A stretch of 64,000 bases of DNA from positions 1,798,001 to 1,862,000 of the forward strand of contig NZ_WBJY01000001.1 in assembly GCF_008831085.1 (NCBI RefSeq), read 5' to 3'. The notes under the pieces are model-generated. The model was given only the letters and a program-made list of their open reading frames with translations. It made no database searches and had not been told where the DNA came from. Of this stretch, positions 42,667 to 51,987 are shown one piece after another (the first letter of the stretch is position 1; every line of letters begins with the position of its first letter). The position numbers and the translations under genes are program-made. The DNA comes from Pseudoclavibacter endophyticus (lineage in GTDB: Bacteria > Actinomycetota > Actinomycetes > Actinomycetales > Microbacteriaceae).

Positions 42667-43563
42667 ATGCCACAACACGTCTTGGTCACCGGTGCGGCCG
42701 GCTATATCGGCCGCCACGTCGTCAACGCACTGTCGGATCGGGGAGACCGTGTCACGGCTGTCGTCCGGCCGGGCAGCGCGGAGCGAGTGCCTGCCCCGAA
42801 GCGAGCCGGATCCGTCGAGGCCGTCGAGCTCGACGTGCTCGCCCCCGAGACCGATCTGGACGCGCTGCTTGAGGCCGCCGGCCCCGGCGATGGCGGCGCA
42901 CCGGATGCGTTCATCCACCTCGCGTGGGAGAAGGGCTTCGCGCACGCCGCTCCAGAGCATTTGCTTCGCCTCAGCGACCACTACCGTGTGCTGCGCCACG
43001 CCGCCCAGGCGGGGGTCGGCCGCTTGGCCGTCCTGGGCTCCATGCACGAGGTCGGCTATCACGAGGGCGCGATCACGGCGGACACGCCCACGAATCCGCT
43101 CTCGCTGTACGGCATCGCCAAGGATGCGCTTCGTCGTTCCGTCTTCGCGTCCCTCGGCGAGCTCACCGAGCTGCTCTGGCTCCGCGCGTACTACATCTAC
43201 GGCGACGACCGGAACAACCAGTCGATCTTCACGAAACTCCTCGAGGCGGCCGACGCGGGCAAGACGACGTTCCCATTCACGACGGGAACGCGAAAGTTCG
43301 ATTTCATCCGTGTCGAAGAGCTCGGGCGGCAGATCGCGGTCGCCGCATCGCAGTCTGAGGTCACGGGCGTCATCAACGTGTCGACCGGCACGCCGGTGTC
43401 GCTGGGCGAGCAGGTCGAGGCCTTCATCGCCGAGCACGGGCTCGATATCGCGCTCGAGTACGGGGCATTCCCGGACCGCCCCTACGACTCGCCGGTCATC
43501 TACGGCGACGCGACCGAGATCACGCAGATCCTGGCCGCCGACGAGCGGGCCTCGAGGAACTGA
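42667..43563 (+). CDS. NAD-dependent epimerase/dehydratase family protein
   Basis: Extended short-chain dehydrogenase of 298 residues. It has the cofactor motif TGAAGYIG at 8-15, a catalytic-region YGIAKDALRRS near 152 (Tyr-x3-Lys), and a sugar-epimerase-like C-terminal domain with LRAYYIYGDDRNNQSIF near 175. Such proteins usually act on nucleotide sugars. AGGAGGA lies about 5 nt before the ATG at 42667. It is a single-gene unit ending at a strong hairpin. Confidence 0.88.
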   Translation: MPQHVLVTGAAGYIGRHVVNALSDRGDRVTAVVRPGSAERVPAPKRAGSVEAVELDVLAPETDLDALLEAAGPGDGGAPDAFIHLAWEKGFAHAAPEHLLRLSDHYRVLRHAAQAGVGRLAVLGSMHEVGYHEGAITADTPTNPLSLYGIAKDALRRSVFASLGELTELLWLRAYYIYGDDRNNQSIFTKLLEAADAGKTTFPFTTGTRKFDFIRVEELGRQIAVAASQSEVTGVINVSTGTPVSLGEQVEAFIAEHGLDIALEYGAFPDRPYDSPVIYGDATEITQILAADERASRN

Positions 43564-43648
43564 CGCGGCCGGCTGCCGCGGCGGGCCGTCGCGGCGGGGT
43601 GTCGCGACAGTCCATGGCCCCCGTGCCGCAGCGGGCCCGGTCACGAGA

Positions 43649-43691
43649 AACGGCCCCCTGTACGACCGATTCGGTCGTGCAGGGGGCCGTT
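43649..43691. terminator. Strong terminator hairpin between the epimerase and tRNA-Leu genes
   Basis: Stem of 21 bp (43649-43669 with 43671-43691) with one T-G wobble and a 1-nt apex between the arms. It lies between the epimerase gene and the convergent tRNA-Leu and can terminate both. Confidence 0.75.
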
Positions 43692-43701
43692 CCGCAGTGC
43701 G

Positions 43702-43787
43702 TGCGCGAAGGGGGACTTGAACCCCCACGCCCTAATACGGGCACTAGCACCTCAAGCTAGCGCGTCTACCAATTCCGCCATCCGCGC
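43702..43787 (-). tRNA. tRNA-Leu (anticodon GAG)
   Basis: Length 86 nt. The acceptor stem is GCGCGGA with TTCGCGC, and the discriminator base is A. The anticodon stem is CTAGC/GCTAG with loop TTGAGGT, which gives anticodon GAG. The long variable arm (TGCCCGTATTAGGGCG) is typical of class II tRNA-Leu, and the T arm has GGTTCAAGTCC. The 3' CCA is not encoded. Confidence 0.96.
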
Positions 43788-43968
43788 GGGCGATACCGGT
43801 GCGCCTTGCGGCGCGCTGGCACGAGGAAGAACATTACCAGGTTTGACGACCGAGCAAAATCCCCACGCGCTCGGCGCGTCGGCACGCCGGGCCCCGGGCA
43901 CCGAAGATCGGTGCTCGGAGACGCGGTCACGCAGTGGCATCCAACACTCCGAGGCACACGCCTCCGAG

Positions 43969-43974
43969 TACGGT
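43969..43974 (+). promoter_or_regulatory. Candidate leaderless -10 element for the M20 peptidase
   Basis: TACGGT ends 7 nt before the ATG at 43982, and no ribosome binding site is present. Confidence 0.4.
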
Positions 43975-43981
43975 TGTCGCC

Positions 43982-45313
43982 ATGACCGACGGCGCAGTGA
44001 CCCAGCAGACCGACCTGTCGAATGACCGGACCGTGCGGCTCACGCAGGAGCTCATTCGCATCGACACGACCAACTACGGCGAGGGCCGGTCAAAGGGGGA
44101 GGAGCCCGCCGCCGAGCTGCTCGCGGGTCGCCTCGAGGCCATGGGGCTCGACGTCATCCGGTACGACACCGAGCCGGGTCGGCGAAGCATCGTCACGCGG
44201 GTGCCGGGCCGGAACCGGGCGAAGCCAGCGCTCGTCGTCCACGGCCACACCGACGTGGTCCCGGCCGACCCTGCCGCGTGGAGCGTCGACCCGTTCGCGG
44301 GCGTCATCCGCGACGGGATGCTCTGGGGGCGTGGAGCGGTCGACATGAAGGACATGAACGCCATGATCGTCACGGCGCTCGAGGACCTGCACGCGGCCGG
44401 TCAGCAGCCGGAGCGCGAGCTCATCGTGGCGTTCTTCGCCGACGAGGAGAACGTCGGCGTGTATGGCGCGAGACCGATGGTTCGCGACCACCCCGAGTAC
44501 TTCGCCGGCGCGACCGAGGCCATCAGCGAGGTTGGCGGCTATTCGATCACGGTCGCGAATCAGCGTGCCTACCTCGTCCAGACGGGGGAGAAGGCGATCG
44601 TTTGGATCAAGCTCCACGCCCGCAGCCGCGCCGCGCACGGCTCGCGGGTGATCGCTCCGCACGACAACGCCGTTGCCCGGCTCGCCGCGGCCGTCGCGCG
44701 CATCGCGCAGCAGGAGTGGCCGGTGCAGCTCAACCGCACGACGACCGCGATGGTCGAGGCGATCGCCGGTATCATGGGCGTCGACCCCGTCGAGACCGCT
44801 CCCGACGAGCTCGTGCTCGCGACCGGCAAGAGCGCCGGCTTCCTGACCGCGTCGCTGCGCACGACCTCGAACCCGACGATGCTGCAGGCCGGGTACAAGC
44901 ACAACGTCATCCCCGAATCGGCCACGGTCGCCATCGACGTGCGGCCATTTCCGGGCGAAGAGCAGCAGACCCTCGACCGTCTTCGCGAACTGGCCGGGCC
45001 CGACATCGAGTTCGAGATCACCCAGCAGGACATCGGCACAGAAGCCGACCCGGCGAGCCCGATCGTTACCGCCGCCGCGGCATCGCTGCGCCGCTTCGAC
45101 AGCGAGGCGCGGGTCGTGCCGTACTTCCTCTCGGGTGGCACCGACAACAAGTCGCTCGCGACGCTCGGCATCGCCGGCTTCGGTTTCGCGCCGCTCAAGC
45201 TTCCCCCGGAACTCGACTTCCCCGGCATGTTCCACGGCGTCGACGAACGGGTTCCGCTCGACGCGCTCGTGTTCGGCCGTGAGGTGCTGAAGGACTTCCT
45301 GCTCACGTACTGA
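43982..45313 (+). CDS. M20/M25/M40 family metallopeptidase (dipeptidase-like)
   Basis: Zinc-dependent amidohydrolase or dipeptidase of 443 residues. Metal-binding motifs visible: VVHGHTDVVPAD near residue 85 (His and following Asp), GAVDMKDMNAM near 118, FFADEENVG near 150 (Glu general base and ligand), and a late His in PGMFHGVDERV near 420. A dimerisation domain insert lies at about 200-320. The substrate could be a short peptide or an acylated amino acid. The ATG at 43982 is supported by the TANNNT box. Confidence 0.9.
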   Translation: MTDGAVTQQTDLSNDRTVRLTQELIRIDTTNYGEGRSKGEEPAAELLAGRLEAMGLDVIRYDTEPGRRSIVTRVPGRNRAKPALVVHGHTDVVPADPAAWSVDPFAGVIRDGMLWGRGAVDMKDMNAMIVTALEDLHAAGQQPERELIVAFFADEENVGVYGARPMVRDHPEYFAGATEAISEVGGYSITVANQRAYLVQTGEKAIVWIKLHARSRAAHGSRVIAPHDNAVARLAAAVARIAQQEWPVQLNRTTTAMVEAIAGIMGVDPVETAPDELVLATGKSAGFLTASLRTTSNPTMLQAGYKHNVIPESATVAIDVRPFPGEEQQTLDRLRELAGPDIEFEITQQDIGTEADPASPIVTAAAASLRRFDSEARVVPYFLSGGTDNKSLATLGIAGFGFAPLKLPPELDFPGMFHGVDERVPLDALVFGREVLKDFLLTY

Positions 45314-45375
45314 GTCCGTTCTACTGACCTACGGAGGAGTCGCGCAGCAGCAGCGCCGTCGCGGCGCAGGGCGCC

Positions 45376-47082
45376 TCATCCGGCGTGCCGGCGATGCGAG
45401 TGACGCGGCGGCCGGTCTCGGCTCCTCGCCGGGCGCCATGTCCCGAATGGGTCCCAGTGCGCCGGGGCGTGGACCTCGGGCGTGCCGCCGCGGATGCGGA
45501 CCCTCCAGCCGCTCGTATCGAGCGTGCGATGGTGATGCCAGCACAGCGCGACCCCGTTATCGGTGTGGGTTGCGCCGCCGGCCGCGTGCTCGTGGACGTG
45601 GTGAATCTCGCACCAGGTCGATGGCACGGTGCAGCCAGGGATGATGCAGCCTCCATCGCGATGGAGGATGGCGCGGCGCTGGTGCGCGTTGAAGACACGG
45701 TCGCTCGTGCCGAGAGCCAGGATCCGCCCGTTCCGATCTTGAAGAAGGCGCTGCGTGACCCCCGTGCAGGCGATGTGCCGGGCGACGCTGATTGAAACGG
45801 GTTCCTTCGTGCGGTCGATCGTGGCCCAGCCGCGGTTCGCGGCGAGGTCGTTCGCGTCGACGGTCACGAGCAGCGTGGGCGCGGAACCGCCGATGGCCGG
45901 TGTCTCATGGTGCCGAGCCGCCGTGGCGAGGATGCCCGCGAGCGCGTCATGCTGCTCTTGCGGCCTCGTTCGGTCGTCGACGCGGAACAGCTCGGGATGA
46001 TCGGGATCCGGGCCGACAAGCCGATACTCGCCGCCGTCCTCGCCGACCCCTGCGACCTCGCTCGTGCCGTCGCCGCTCGTGTCCTCCACATCGCCATTCG
46101 TGTCGTCCGCGTTCGCGTCGTCACGCACCACACCGCGCCTCCTCGTGCCGTCGCTATTCGCGCCGTCGCGGCCTGCGCCGCGGTCGCGCTCGGCGCGCTC
46201 GGCAGCCTCAGGGTGAGCCGGCGCGCTCGGCGTCGGCACGAACCGGGGCCCCTTCCGCTTCGGGTTGAGGTGGGCATCGAGGAGAAGCTGAAGCTGGGCC
46301 GCGGTCTCCGGGAGGAGGTTGCCGCGCACGTGCACGAGCCCATCTCTCTCCCGACCAATCGTGAGACCGCGCTTGCGCATCGCGCGCGCTTCGCGCGGCT
46401 CGGCGCCGTCTTCGTCGAGGTACATCGCAATCAGCTTCGCGTGCCGCCGCACCCCGTCAGCCGACGTCGCGAGGGGCCCGATCGCGAAGGCGCCAAGCCG
46501 TCCGCCGTCACCACTGTCGTCACCACCATCGTCACCGCGCTCACCGGCCCCGAAGATGCCGCGGACGTGGGCGGCGAGTAGCGCATCGGCCTGGAGGCGC
46601 TCCTCGGCCGAGAGGCGCGGCTCGGCCTCGCGGATCGGCCGCACCGCGGCATCCATCCCATCGACGCCGACTTCACCCGCGATCATCGCCTCGCGGAGCG
46701 CGGGGAACCGCGCCGGCAGCACCTCGCCGGTCGTGATCGACACGTCACGCGTGATAGCCGACGCGGCCGCCTGATACCCCTTGGCCGTCTGCCGCGACAC
46801 CCGGGTGCACCGTTGCACCAACTCGGTCACCGACGCGCACCCCGCTTGCGTGGAGGCGCGCTCGGCACGCACCGGCGATGAGGAGCGCTGCTCGACCTGC
46901 GCGACCGCCTCGACGACGACGGCTCCGGCCCGCCGGATCACCTCGCCCGCGATCGCGAGGGTCTCGAACAGCTCGTGATTCGTCGCCTCGCGCAACTCGT
47001 CGTCCGCGAGCGCGACCGCCACTCGCGCGAGCGACGCGCCGCATATGATTCGAAGCTCGTCTCCCACCGTCACCGCAATCAC
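45376..47082 (-). CDS. HNH endonuclease domain protein, DUF222/13E12 repeat family
   Basis: Protein of 568 residues. The N-terminal DUF222 domain (about 20-270) is found with HNH domains in the actinobacterial 13E12 family. An Asp/Arg/Gly-rich disordered insert (about 285-345) follows. The C-terminal HNH domain (about 455-530) has HRDGGCIIPGCTVPSTWCEI, HHVHEHAAGG and LCWHHHRTLD. These genes are multicopy in many Microbacteriaceae and mycobacteria and may be mobile or repair-linked; biological role unproven. The GTG start has a G-rich run directly upstream, and a short AT-rich promoter-like stretch precedes it at about 47092-47131. Confidence 0.9.
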   Translation of the reverse strand: MIAVTVGDELRIICGASLARVAVALADDELREATNHELFETLAIAGEVIRRAGAVVVEAVAQVEQRSSSPVRAERASTQAGCASVTELVQRCTRVSRQTAKGYQAAASAITRDVSITTGEVLPARFPALREAMIAGEVGVDGMDAAVRPIREAEPRLSAEERLQADALLAAHVRGIFGAGERGDDGGDDSGDGGRLGAFAIGPLATSADGVRRHAKLIAMYLDEDGAEPREARAMRKRGLTIGRERDGLVHVRGNLLPETAAQLQLLLDAHLNPKRKGPRFVPTPSAPAHPEAAERAERDRGAGRDGANSDGTRRRGVVRDDANADDTNGDVEDTSGDGTSEVAGVGEDGGEYRLVGPDPDHPELFRVDDRTRPQEQHDALAGILATAARHHETPAIGGSAPTLLVTVDANDLAANRGWATIDRTKEPVSISVARHIACTGVTQRLLQDRNGRILALGTSDRVFNAHQRRAILHRDGGCIIPGCTVPSTWCEIHHVHEHAAGGATHTDNGVALCWHHHRTLDTSGWRVRIRGGTPEVHAPAHWDPFGTWRPARSRDRPPRHSHRRHAG

Positions 47083-47091
47083 CCCCCCAGC

Positions 47092-47131
47092 ACCGCAATT
47101 TTATCGAATATCTCTTCGAGATACAAGAGGG
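47092..47131 (-). promoter_or_regulatory. AT-rich island upstream of the HNH gene, possible promoter/operator
   Basis: In a region otherwise about 70% GC, this 40-bp stretch is AT-rich. It contains a 6-bp inverted repeat TATCTC-TTC-GAGATA (47109-47114 with 47118-47123), and on the minus strand a GATAAAAT box that could be a -10 element. The rest of the 292-bp gap to uppP (47083-47374) shows no gene. Confidence 0.35.
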
Positions 47132-47374
47132 GATCAGGGCATGGCGCCGTCCATGTATGCGGCGTGATTCGCGAGCCGCCGGGACGCCGAGAACGACGGG
47201 GACGACCCCTGCCGGGATTCCACCGAGGTGCCGAGCGGTTCGCGCAACCACCCGCGGCGTTGCAAACGGCGGCACATCGTCGCTGGCGTACACTCGACCG
47301 GCTCGTGCGAACCCCGCACGAGGCACGCGACACCTCGAGCGCACGATTTCGGCGCGTACAGAGACGGAGACAGC

Positions 47375-48217
47375 ATGGGTTGGTTCGAGGCCATCGTCCT
47401 CGGCATCGTCCAGGGCCTCACCGAGTTCCTGCCGATCTCGTCGTCAGCGCACATCCGCATCGTCGGCGAGTGGATCGGGGCACAAGACCCGGGCGCGACC
47501 TTCACCGCAATCACGCAGATCGGCACCGAAGCCGCCGTCGTGCTGTACTTCCGGCGCGACATCGTGCGGATCATCACGCGCTGGTTCCAATCGCTCCGCG
47601 GCACCGTCCCGCGCAGCGATCCCGATGCCCGCATGGGCTGGTTCATCATCATCGGAACCCTGCCGGTCGTCGTGCTCGGCGTGCTGCTGCAGTCGTTGAT
47701 CCGAGACCAGTTCCGCTCGCTCTACATCGTCGCGACGACCCTCATCGTGTTCGGCGTCATCCTCGGCATCGCTGACGTGCTCGGCCGCAATACGAAGACG
47801 CTCGAGCGGCTCAACATTCGCGACGGCCTGGTCTATGGATTCGCGCAGGCCCTCTCGCTCATCCCGGGCGTCAGCCGCTCCGGTGGAACGATCACGGCCG
47901 GCCGCATCATGGGCTACGACCGCCCCGCCGCGGCCCGCTACGCCTTCCTCCTCGCGATCCCGGCCGTCTTCGGCTCGGGCCTCTACGAGCTCTTCAACGC
48001 GCTGCGCGACGACGGGACCACGTCGACCCCGTGGGCCGGCACCATCATCGCCACGCTCATCTCGTTCGGCGTCGGCTACGCCGTCATCGCATGGCTCATG
48101 AAGTACATCCAGACCAGGTCGTTCATGCCCTTCGTGCTCTACCGCATCGGGCTCGGAACGCTCATCTTCATCCTCCTGTCGTTCGGGCTGATGGACCCGA
48201 ACTCGGGCCCCGTGTAG
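47375..48217 (+). CDS. uppP: Undecaprenyl-diphosphatase UppP (BacA)
   Basis: Membrane phosphatase that recycles undecaprenyl diphosphate for peptidoglycan synthesis and can give bacitracin resistance. The 280-residue protein has about eight hydrophobic helices. The two catalytic motifs are [12 protein letters not shown] at about 15-26 (with Ala where many species have Gly before His) and [13 protein letters not shown] near 167. The ATG at 47375 is the normal family start; an upstream frame is not conserved. GGAGA lies about 6 nt upstream. Confidence 0.95.
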   Translation: MGWFEAIVLGIVQGLTEFLPISSSAHIRIVGEWIGAQDPGATFTAITQIGTEAAVVLYFRRDIVRIITRWFQSLRGTVPRSDPDARMGWFIIIGTLPVVVLGVLLQSLIRDQFRSLYIVATTLIVFGVILGIADVLGRNTKTLERLNIRDGLVYGFAQALSLIPGVSRSGGTITAGRIMGYDRPAAARYAFLLAIPAVFGSGLYELFNALRDDGTTSTPWAGTIIATLISFGVGYAVIAWLMKYIQTRSFMPFVLYRIGLGTLIFILLSFGLMDPNSGPV

Positions 48218-48350
48218 CCGACCCGCGGAGCCGGCCACCTGGAAGCGACCCCGCGCAGCGGGCCACCCCGTGGAGCCGGCGGACGCAGTCGCATCGTCGC
48301 GGGCCACCGGGCGGATGCCGTGGCCGACGTCGTGCCATCGACGACGGCGA

Positions 48351-48356
48351 TAGGGT
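48351..48356 (+). promoter_or_regulatory. Candidate leaderless -10 element for mshC
   Basis: TAGGGT ends 6 nt before the GTG at 48363, and no ribosome binding site is present. Confidence 0.42.
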
Positions 48357-48362
48357 GGTGCG

Positions 48363-49691
48363 GTGAAGTCCGTCCCCTCTTGGCCAGCTCCCGAGGTTCC
48401 CGAGGTCGCAGGTCCCGGTGTTCCCGTCTCGCTCTTCAACACGGCGACGGGGGTGGTCGAACCGGTCCACCCCGAGGAGGCCCGGCTTTATGTCTGCGGC
48501 ATCACGCCGTACGACGCCACCCACCTGGGGCACGCGGCCACGTACGTCGCCTTCGACACGCTCGGTCGCGCGTGGCGCGACGCCGGCGTGCCGGTCTTGT
48601 ACGCCCAGAACATCACCGACGTCGACGACCCGCTGCTCGAGCGGGCCGCCACGTCGGGTCGGGACTGGCGCGACATCGCGCAGGAGCAGACAGACCTGTT
48701 CCGCGAAGACATGCGAGCCCTCCGGATCGTGCCGCCGGACGTCTACGTGCGGGTGCAGGACGTCATCGACGAGACGGCGGATGCCGTGAGCCGGATGCTC
48801 GAGAACGGCACGGCGTATCGCGTCGCGATCGGGTCCGACGCCTCGCCCGCGCCCGTCGACCAGCACGCCGCCGATATCTACTTCGACGTGCGCGCCGCCG
48901 AGCGACTCACGCCCTGGACGCTTGGCGAGTCGTCGCGGTACAGCCCCGAACGCATGGCCGAATCGTTCCGCGAGTTCGGGGGAGACCCCGATCGCGACGG
49001 CAAGAGGGATCCGTACGATCCACTGCTGTGGCGCGCTGCCCGCGCGGGCGAGCCATCGTGGCCGACCCCGGTCGGCGCCGGGAGGCCCGGGTGGCACGTC
49101 GAGTGCGCGGTCATCGCGACCGGCACGCTCGGGGTCACCGTCACAGTGCAGGCCGGCGGGCGCGACTTGACGTTTCCGCACCACGAGCTCTCCGCAGCGC
49201 ATGCGAGCGCGATGACCGGCGAACCCTTCGCGAAGCACTACGCCCACGCCGGTCTCGTGGCCTACCAGGGCACGAAGATGTCGAAGTCGCTCGGCAACCT
49301 CGTGCTCGTGTCGAAGCTCACGGCCGACGGACACGACCCGGCTGCGATCCGGCTCGCGATCCTGCGGCACCACTACCGCGACGATTGGGAGTGGAGCGAC
49401 ACCGGCCTCGCCGCGGCCGAGGAGCAACTGCGCCGCTGGCGGGCACACGCGAACGAGGTGAGGGACCGCGCGGCCGCCGACGGCACGGCCGCGAGCGCCG
49501 CTGAGAGCACGGCCGAGATCGATGGCATCGACCCGGTCGATTCACCGCGGGTGACCCAGATCCGCCGCGCGGTGGCGAACGACCTCAACACGCCCCTCGC
49601 GCTCGCGCACGTCGACGGCTGGGCGGCGTCAGGGGATCACGATCCCGCCGTCATCGACCTCGTCGACGCGCTGCTCGGCATCAGGCTGTAA
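48363..49691 (+). CDS. mshC: L-cysteine:1D-myo-inositol 2-amino-2-deoxy-alpha-D-glucopyranoside ligase MshC
   Basis: ATP-dependent ligase that adds cysteine to GlcN-inositol, the penultimate step of mycothiol synthesis. The 442-residue protein is related to cysteinyl-tRNA synthetase: zinc and adenylate-site motifs YVCGITPYDATHLGHA near residue 43, AGRPGWHVECAVIA near 238, FPHHELSAAHA near 269, and TKMSKSLGN near 301 (KMSKS). It lacks the long anticodon-binding extension of a synthetase, and the T-P-Y-D-A-T-H-L-G-H-A form favours MshC over CysS. It implies that this organism uses mycothiol as its main thiol. Confidence 0.93.
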   Translation: MKSVPSWPAPEVPEVAGPGVPVSLFNTATGVVEPVHPEEARLYVCGITPYDATHLGHAATYVAFDTLGRAWRDAGVPVLYAQNITDVDDPLLERAATSGRDWRDIAQEQTDLFREDMRALRIVPPDVYVRVQDVIDETADAVSRMLENGTAYRVAIGSDASPAPVDQHAADIYFDVRAAERLTPWTLGESSRYSPERMAESFREFGGDPDRDGKRDPYDPLLWRAARAGEPSWPTPVGAGRPGWHVECAVIATGTLGVTVTVQAGGRDLTFPHHELSAAHASAMTGEPFAKHYAHAGLVAYQGTKMSKSLGNLVLVSKLTADGHDPAAIRLAILRHHYRDDWEWSDTGLAAAEEQLRRWRAHANEVRDRAAADGTAASAAESTAEIDGIDPVDSPRVTQIRRAVANDLNTPLALAHVDGWAASGDHDPAVIDLVDALLGIRL

Positions 49692-49701
49692 GTCGCCGGG
49701 G

Positions 49702-51183
49702 CTACGTCTCGTCGCCGGGCGCCTCATCGCCGGATCGCTCGTCACGCGGTGCGTCGCCTCGCTCATCACCCGACGTATCGCCGCGCTGCGCGTCGCGCTC
49801 ATCGGCGGACGCATCGCCGGGCTCAACCCCGGACCCGTCACCGGGCTCGGCCGTTGCGCCGCGAGCGGCGTCGTCGCCTGACTCGCCGCGGCCTGCGTCG
49901 CCCGTGCCGGTGCCGAGCTCACCGGCACGCCCGGCGCCGCCGGGCTTCGAGACCGGCCCGGTCCACGCTCCGGGACCGGCGCCCTGGCCGGGCTGGCCGC
50001 CGCGGGGACCTTCGCCCCGCCCGTCGCCCTGGCGCAGGAAGCGCTCGAACTCTTTCGCGATCGCCTCGCCCGACGCTTCGGGCGCCTCGACCATGTCGTG
50101 GGCTCGTTCGAGGTAGTCGACGTACTCGGCGATCTCGTTGTCGTCGCCCGTCGCGGCGTCGACCTCGTCCTCCCACCGCTCGGCACGCTCGATGAGCTGG
50201 GCGCGCGGAATCGTGACGTCGAGCAGCTCCTCGAGCTTGTCGACGACCGCCAACTGCGCCTTCGGCGAGGGAGGCTGGCTCGCGTAGTGCGGCACCGACG
50301 CCCATACCGAAACGGAGGGGATGCCGCGCTGAGCGGCAAAGTCGCCGAGCGCCCCGAGCACGCCCGTCGGCCCCTGGTACTCGCTGCGGCCGATGCCGAA
50401 CTCGTCTCGGAACGGCTGATGCTCGCTCGAGACGAAGACGCCGATCGGGCGGGAGTGCGGCACGTCGGCGAGGAGCGCCCCGACGAGCAGGATTCGCGTG
50501 ACGCCGTACTGCTCGCACAGCTCGAGCACCCGCTCCATGAATCCGCGCCACCGGAGGGTGGGCTCGTGGCCGAACAACACCAGAAGATTGGCACCGTTGG
50601 CGCCGGTGACGCGCAGCTCGGCGTCGCCCGCGAGGTTGCGTTCTCCGCCGGTTCCGGCGCCGCCGGCACGCTCGCCGCCACCATCGCGCCCGTCGTCGCG
50701 CCCGCTCTCACCCTCCTCGCGCTCGCCCGTGCTCGTGGCCTCGCGCTCGGCATCGAGCGAGAACAGGGGCACGTCGCCCGGTTCGTCAACGAGGTCGGAG
50801 TCGTCGACCTCGTCCAGACGAGCGGCCAGGTCATCAGGGTCCATGTCCGGGTCGAGCGGCTCCCCGTCGCCGCTCGGGCTCAGCAGCGTGACGTGCGGCC
50901 ATACGATGCGGCGACGACCGGTCCGGGTGCGCACCGTGTGCGGCCGGTTGATCGAATAGTCGAAGAACGCTTCGTCGTCGATGACGGCGACCCTGTTGGT
51001 GAGGCCGAGCGACGCGGCGAGCGTCGTGACGGCCGAGCTCGCGGCCTCACCGGCGTCGTTCCTGCCCTTCATCGCGACCACGAGAATGCGGCCGTCGGAG
51101 AAGGGCCGCGCCGCGGCCTCACCGTTCGTGTCGTTCGTCTCGTCGTGCACGAAACCCCCGTCGTCACTCTGCCGTCGTCCCAC
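49702..51183 (-). CDS. PAC2 family protein with long repetitive tail
   Basis: Protein of up to 493 residues. The PAC2 (proteasome assembly chaperone-like) domain covers about 30-375 with GRILVVAMKGRNDAGEAAS, VLFGHEPTLRWRGF, ILLVGALLADVPHSRP and YQGPTGVLGAL. An Arg/Gly/Glu-rich insert interrupts it (about 145-190). The last 105 residues are low-complexity Gly/Asp/Glu/Arg repeats (GDASADERD, GDTSGDERG, GDAPRDERS). The start may instead be GTG at 51150, which has GGGGG upstream. It is convergent with mshC (10 bp apart). Function in actinobacteria is unclear. Confidence 0.85.
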   Translation of the reverse strand: MGRRQSDDGGFVHDETNDTNGEAAARPFSDGRILVVAMKGRNDAGEAASSAVTTLAASLGLTNRVAVIDDEAFFDYSINRPHTVRTRTGRRRIVWPHVTLLSPSGDGEPLDPDMDPDDLAARLDEVDDSDLVDEPGDVPLFSLDAEREATSTGEREEGESGRDDGRDGGGERAGGAGTGGERNLAGDAELRVTGANGANLLVLFGHEPTLRWRGFMERVLELCEQYGVTRILLVGALLADVPHSRPIGVFVSSEHQPFRDEFGIGRSEYQGPTGVLGALGDFAAQRGIPSVSVWASVPHYASQPPSPKAQLAVVDKLEELLDVTIPRAQLIERAERWEDEVDAATGDDNEIAEYVDYLERAHDMVEAPEASGEAIAKEFERFLRQGDGRGEGPRGGQPGQGAGPGAWTGPVSKPGGAGRAGELGTGTGDAGRGESGDDAARGATAEPGDGSGVEPGDASADERDAQRGDTSGDERGDAPRDERSGDEAPGDET

Positions 51184-51301
51184 CCCCGCGCGTGCTCAGC
51201 GAAGGGTTCCGCCCAACAATACGGCCAGACGACCCGGCTGCGCCGCGGTCGCCGACGCCCGCGCAGCGCCGACAGCGAACGCCCCCGCTGCCGCGCGCAC
51301 G

Positions 51302-51307
51302 TAGACT
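51302..51307 (+). promoter_or_regulatory. Candidate leaderless -10 element for the HAD phosphatase operon
   Basis: TAGACT ends 8 nt before the GTG at 51316, and there is no ribosome binding site. Confidence 0.38.
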
Positions 51308-51315
51308 TGCCCCTC

Positions 51316-51987
51316 GTGAGCGCACACCTGCCGACGGCCGTCCTGTGGGACATGGACGGAACGATCGTCGACACCGAACCGCTCTGGGTCGACGCGCAGC
51401 GTGCCCTGCTGGCGGAGTTCGGTCTTCCCCAGTTCGACGAAATCTCCGAGGAGGCGCTCGTCGGCGCCGGCATGCACGAGACCGCGATGCTGTTCCAGCG
51501 TGCCGGCGTGCCGCTTTCGGCGACGGAGATCGTCGAGTTCGTCGTCGAGGGAGTCGCTTCTCGGCTCCCGAACGAGCTCGACTGGCGCCCCGGCGCCGTC
51601 GAACTGCTCGCAGAGCTGCACGAGGTGGGCGTCCCGCTCGCGCTCGTGACGAACTCGCCGCGCGACATGGCGCTGCTCGTTGTCGAGGGGCTACCGGCCG
51701 GGACCTTCGCGACCATCGTCGGCGCCGACGACGTTACGCGCGGCAAGCCGCACCCGCAGCCGTACCTGCTCGGAGCGGAGCGACTCGGCGTCGCGCCGAC
51801 GTCGGCATGCGTCGTCATCGAAGACTCGTCGCACGGCCTGCGCTCCGGCGCGGCCGCCGGCATGACCACCGTCGGCATCCCGCACGGCGCGCGGCTGACG
51901 AGCGCCGATGCCGACGTCCTCTTGCCGACACTCGCCGGCGTGCGCGCCAACGACCTGTTCGACCACGTCATGGCGGTGTCGGCATGA
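51316..51987 (+). CDS. HAD superfamily phosphatase (phosphoglycolate phosphatase/beta-PGM-like)
   Basis: Phosphatase or mutase of 223 residues. Motif I is WDMDGTIVDTEPLW at 11-24, motif II LALVTNSP near 113, and motifs III/IV KPHPQPYLLGAERLG then CVVIEDSSHGLRSGAAAGM near 170-190. The cap is the helical type 1 cap between motifs I and II. The substrate cannot be predicted. It begins a coupled operon with trmI (ATGA overlap). The GTG start is supported by the TANNNT box. Confidence 0.87.
   Translation: MSAHLPTAVLWDMDGTIVDTEPLWVDAQRALLAEFGLPQFDEISEEALVGAGMHETAMLFQRAGVPLSATEIVEFVVEGVASRLPNELDWRPGAVELLAELHEVGVPLALVTNSPRDMALLVVEGLPAGTFATIVGADDVTRGKPHPQPYLLGAERLGVAPTSACVVIEDSSHGLRSGAAAGMTTVGIPHGARLTSADADVLLPTLAGVRANDLFDHVMAVSA

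Noticed and set aside
43702..43787. tRNA-Leu as an integration site of a mobile element
   Set aside because: Neither side shows an integrase gene or a repeated tRNA 3' end; the flanking genes are ordinary chromosomal genes.
45353..45367. 6-bp hairpin between the M20 peptidase and the HNH gene
   Set aside because: Short GC stems of this size are expected by chance at this base composition.
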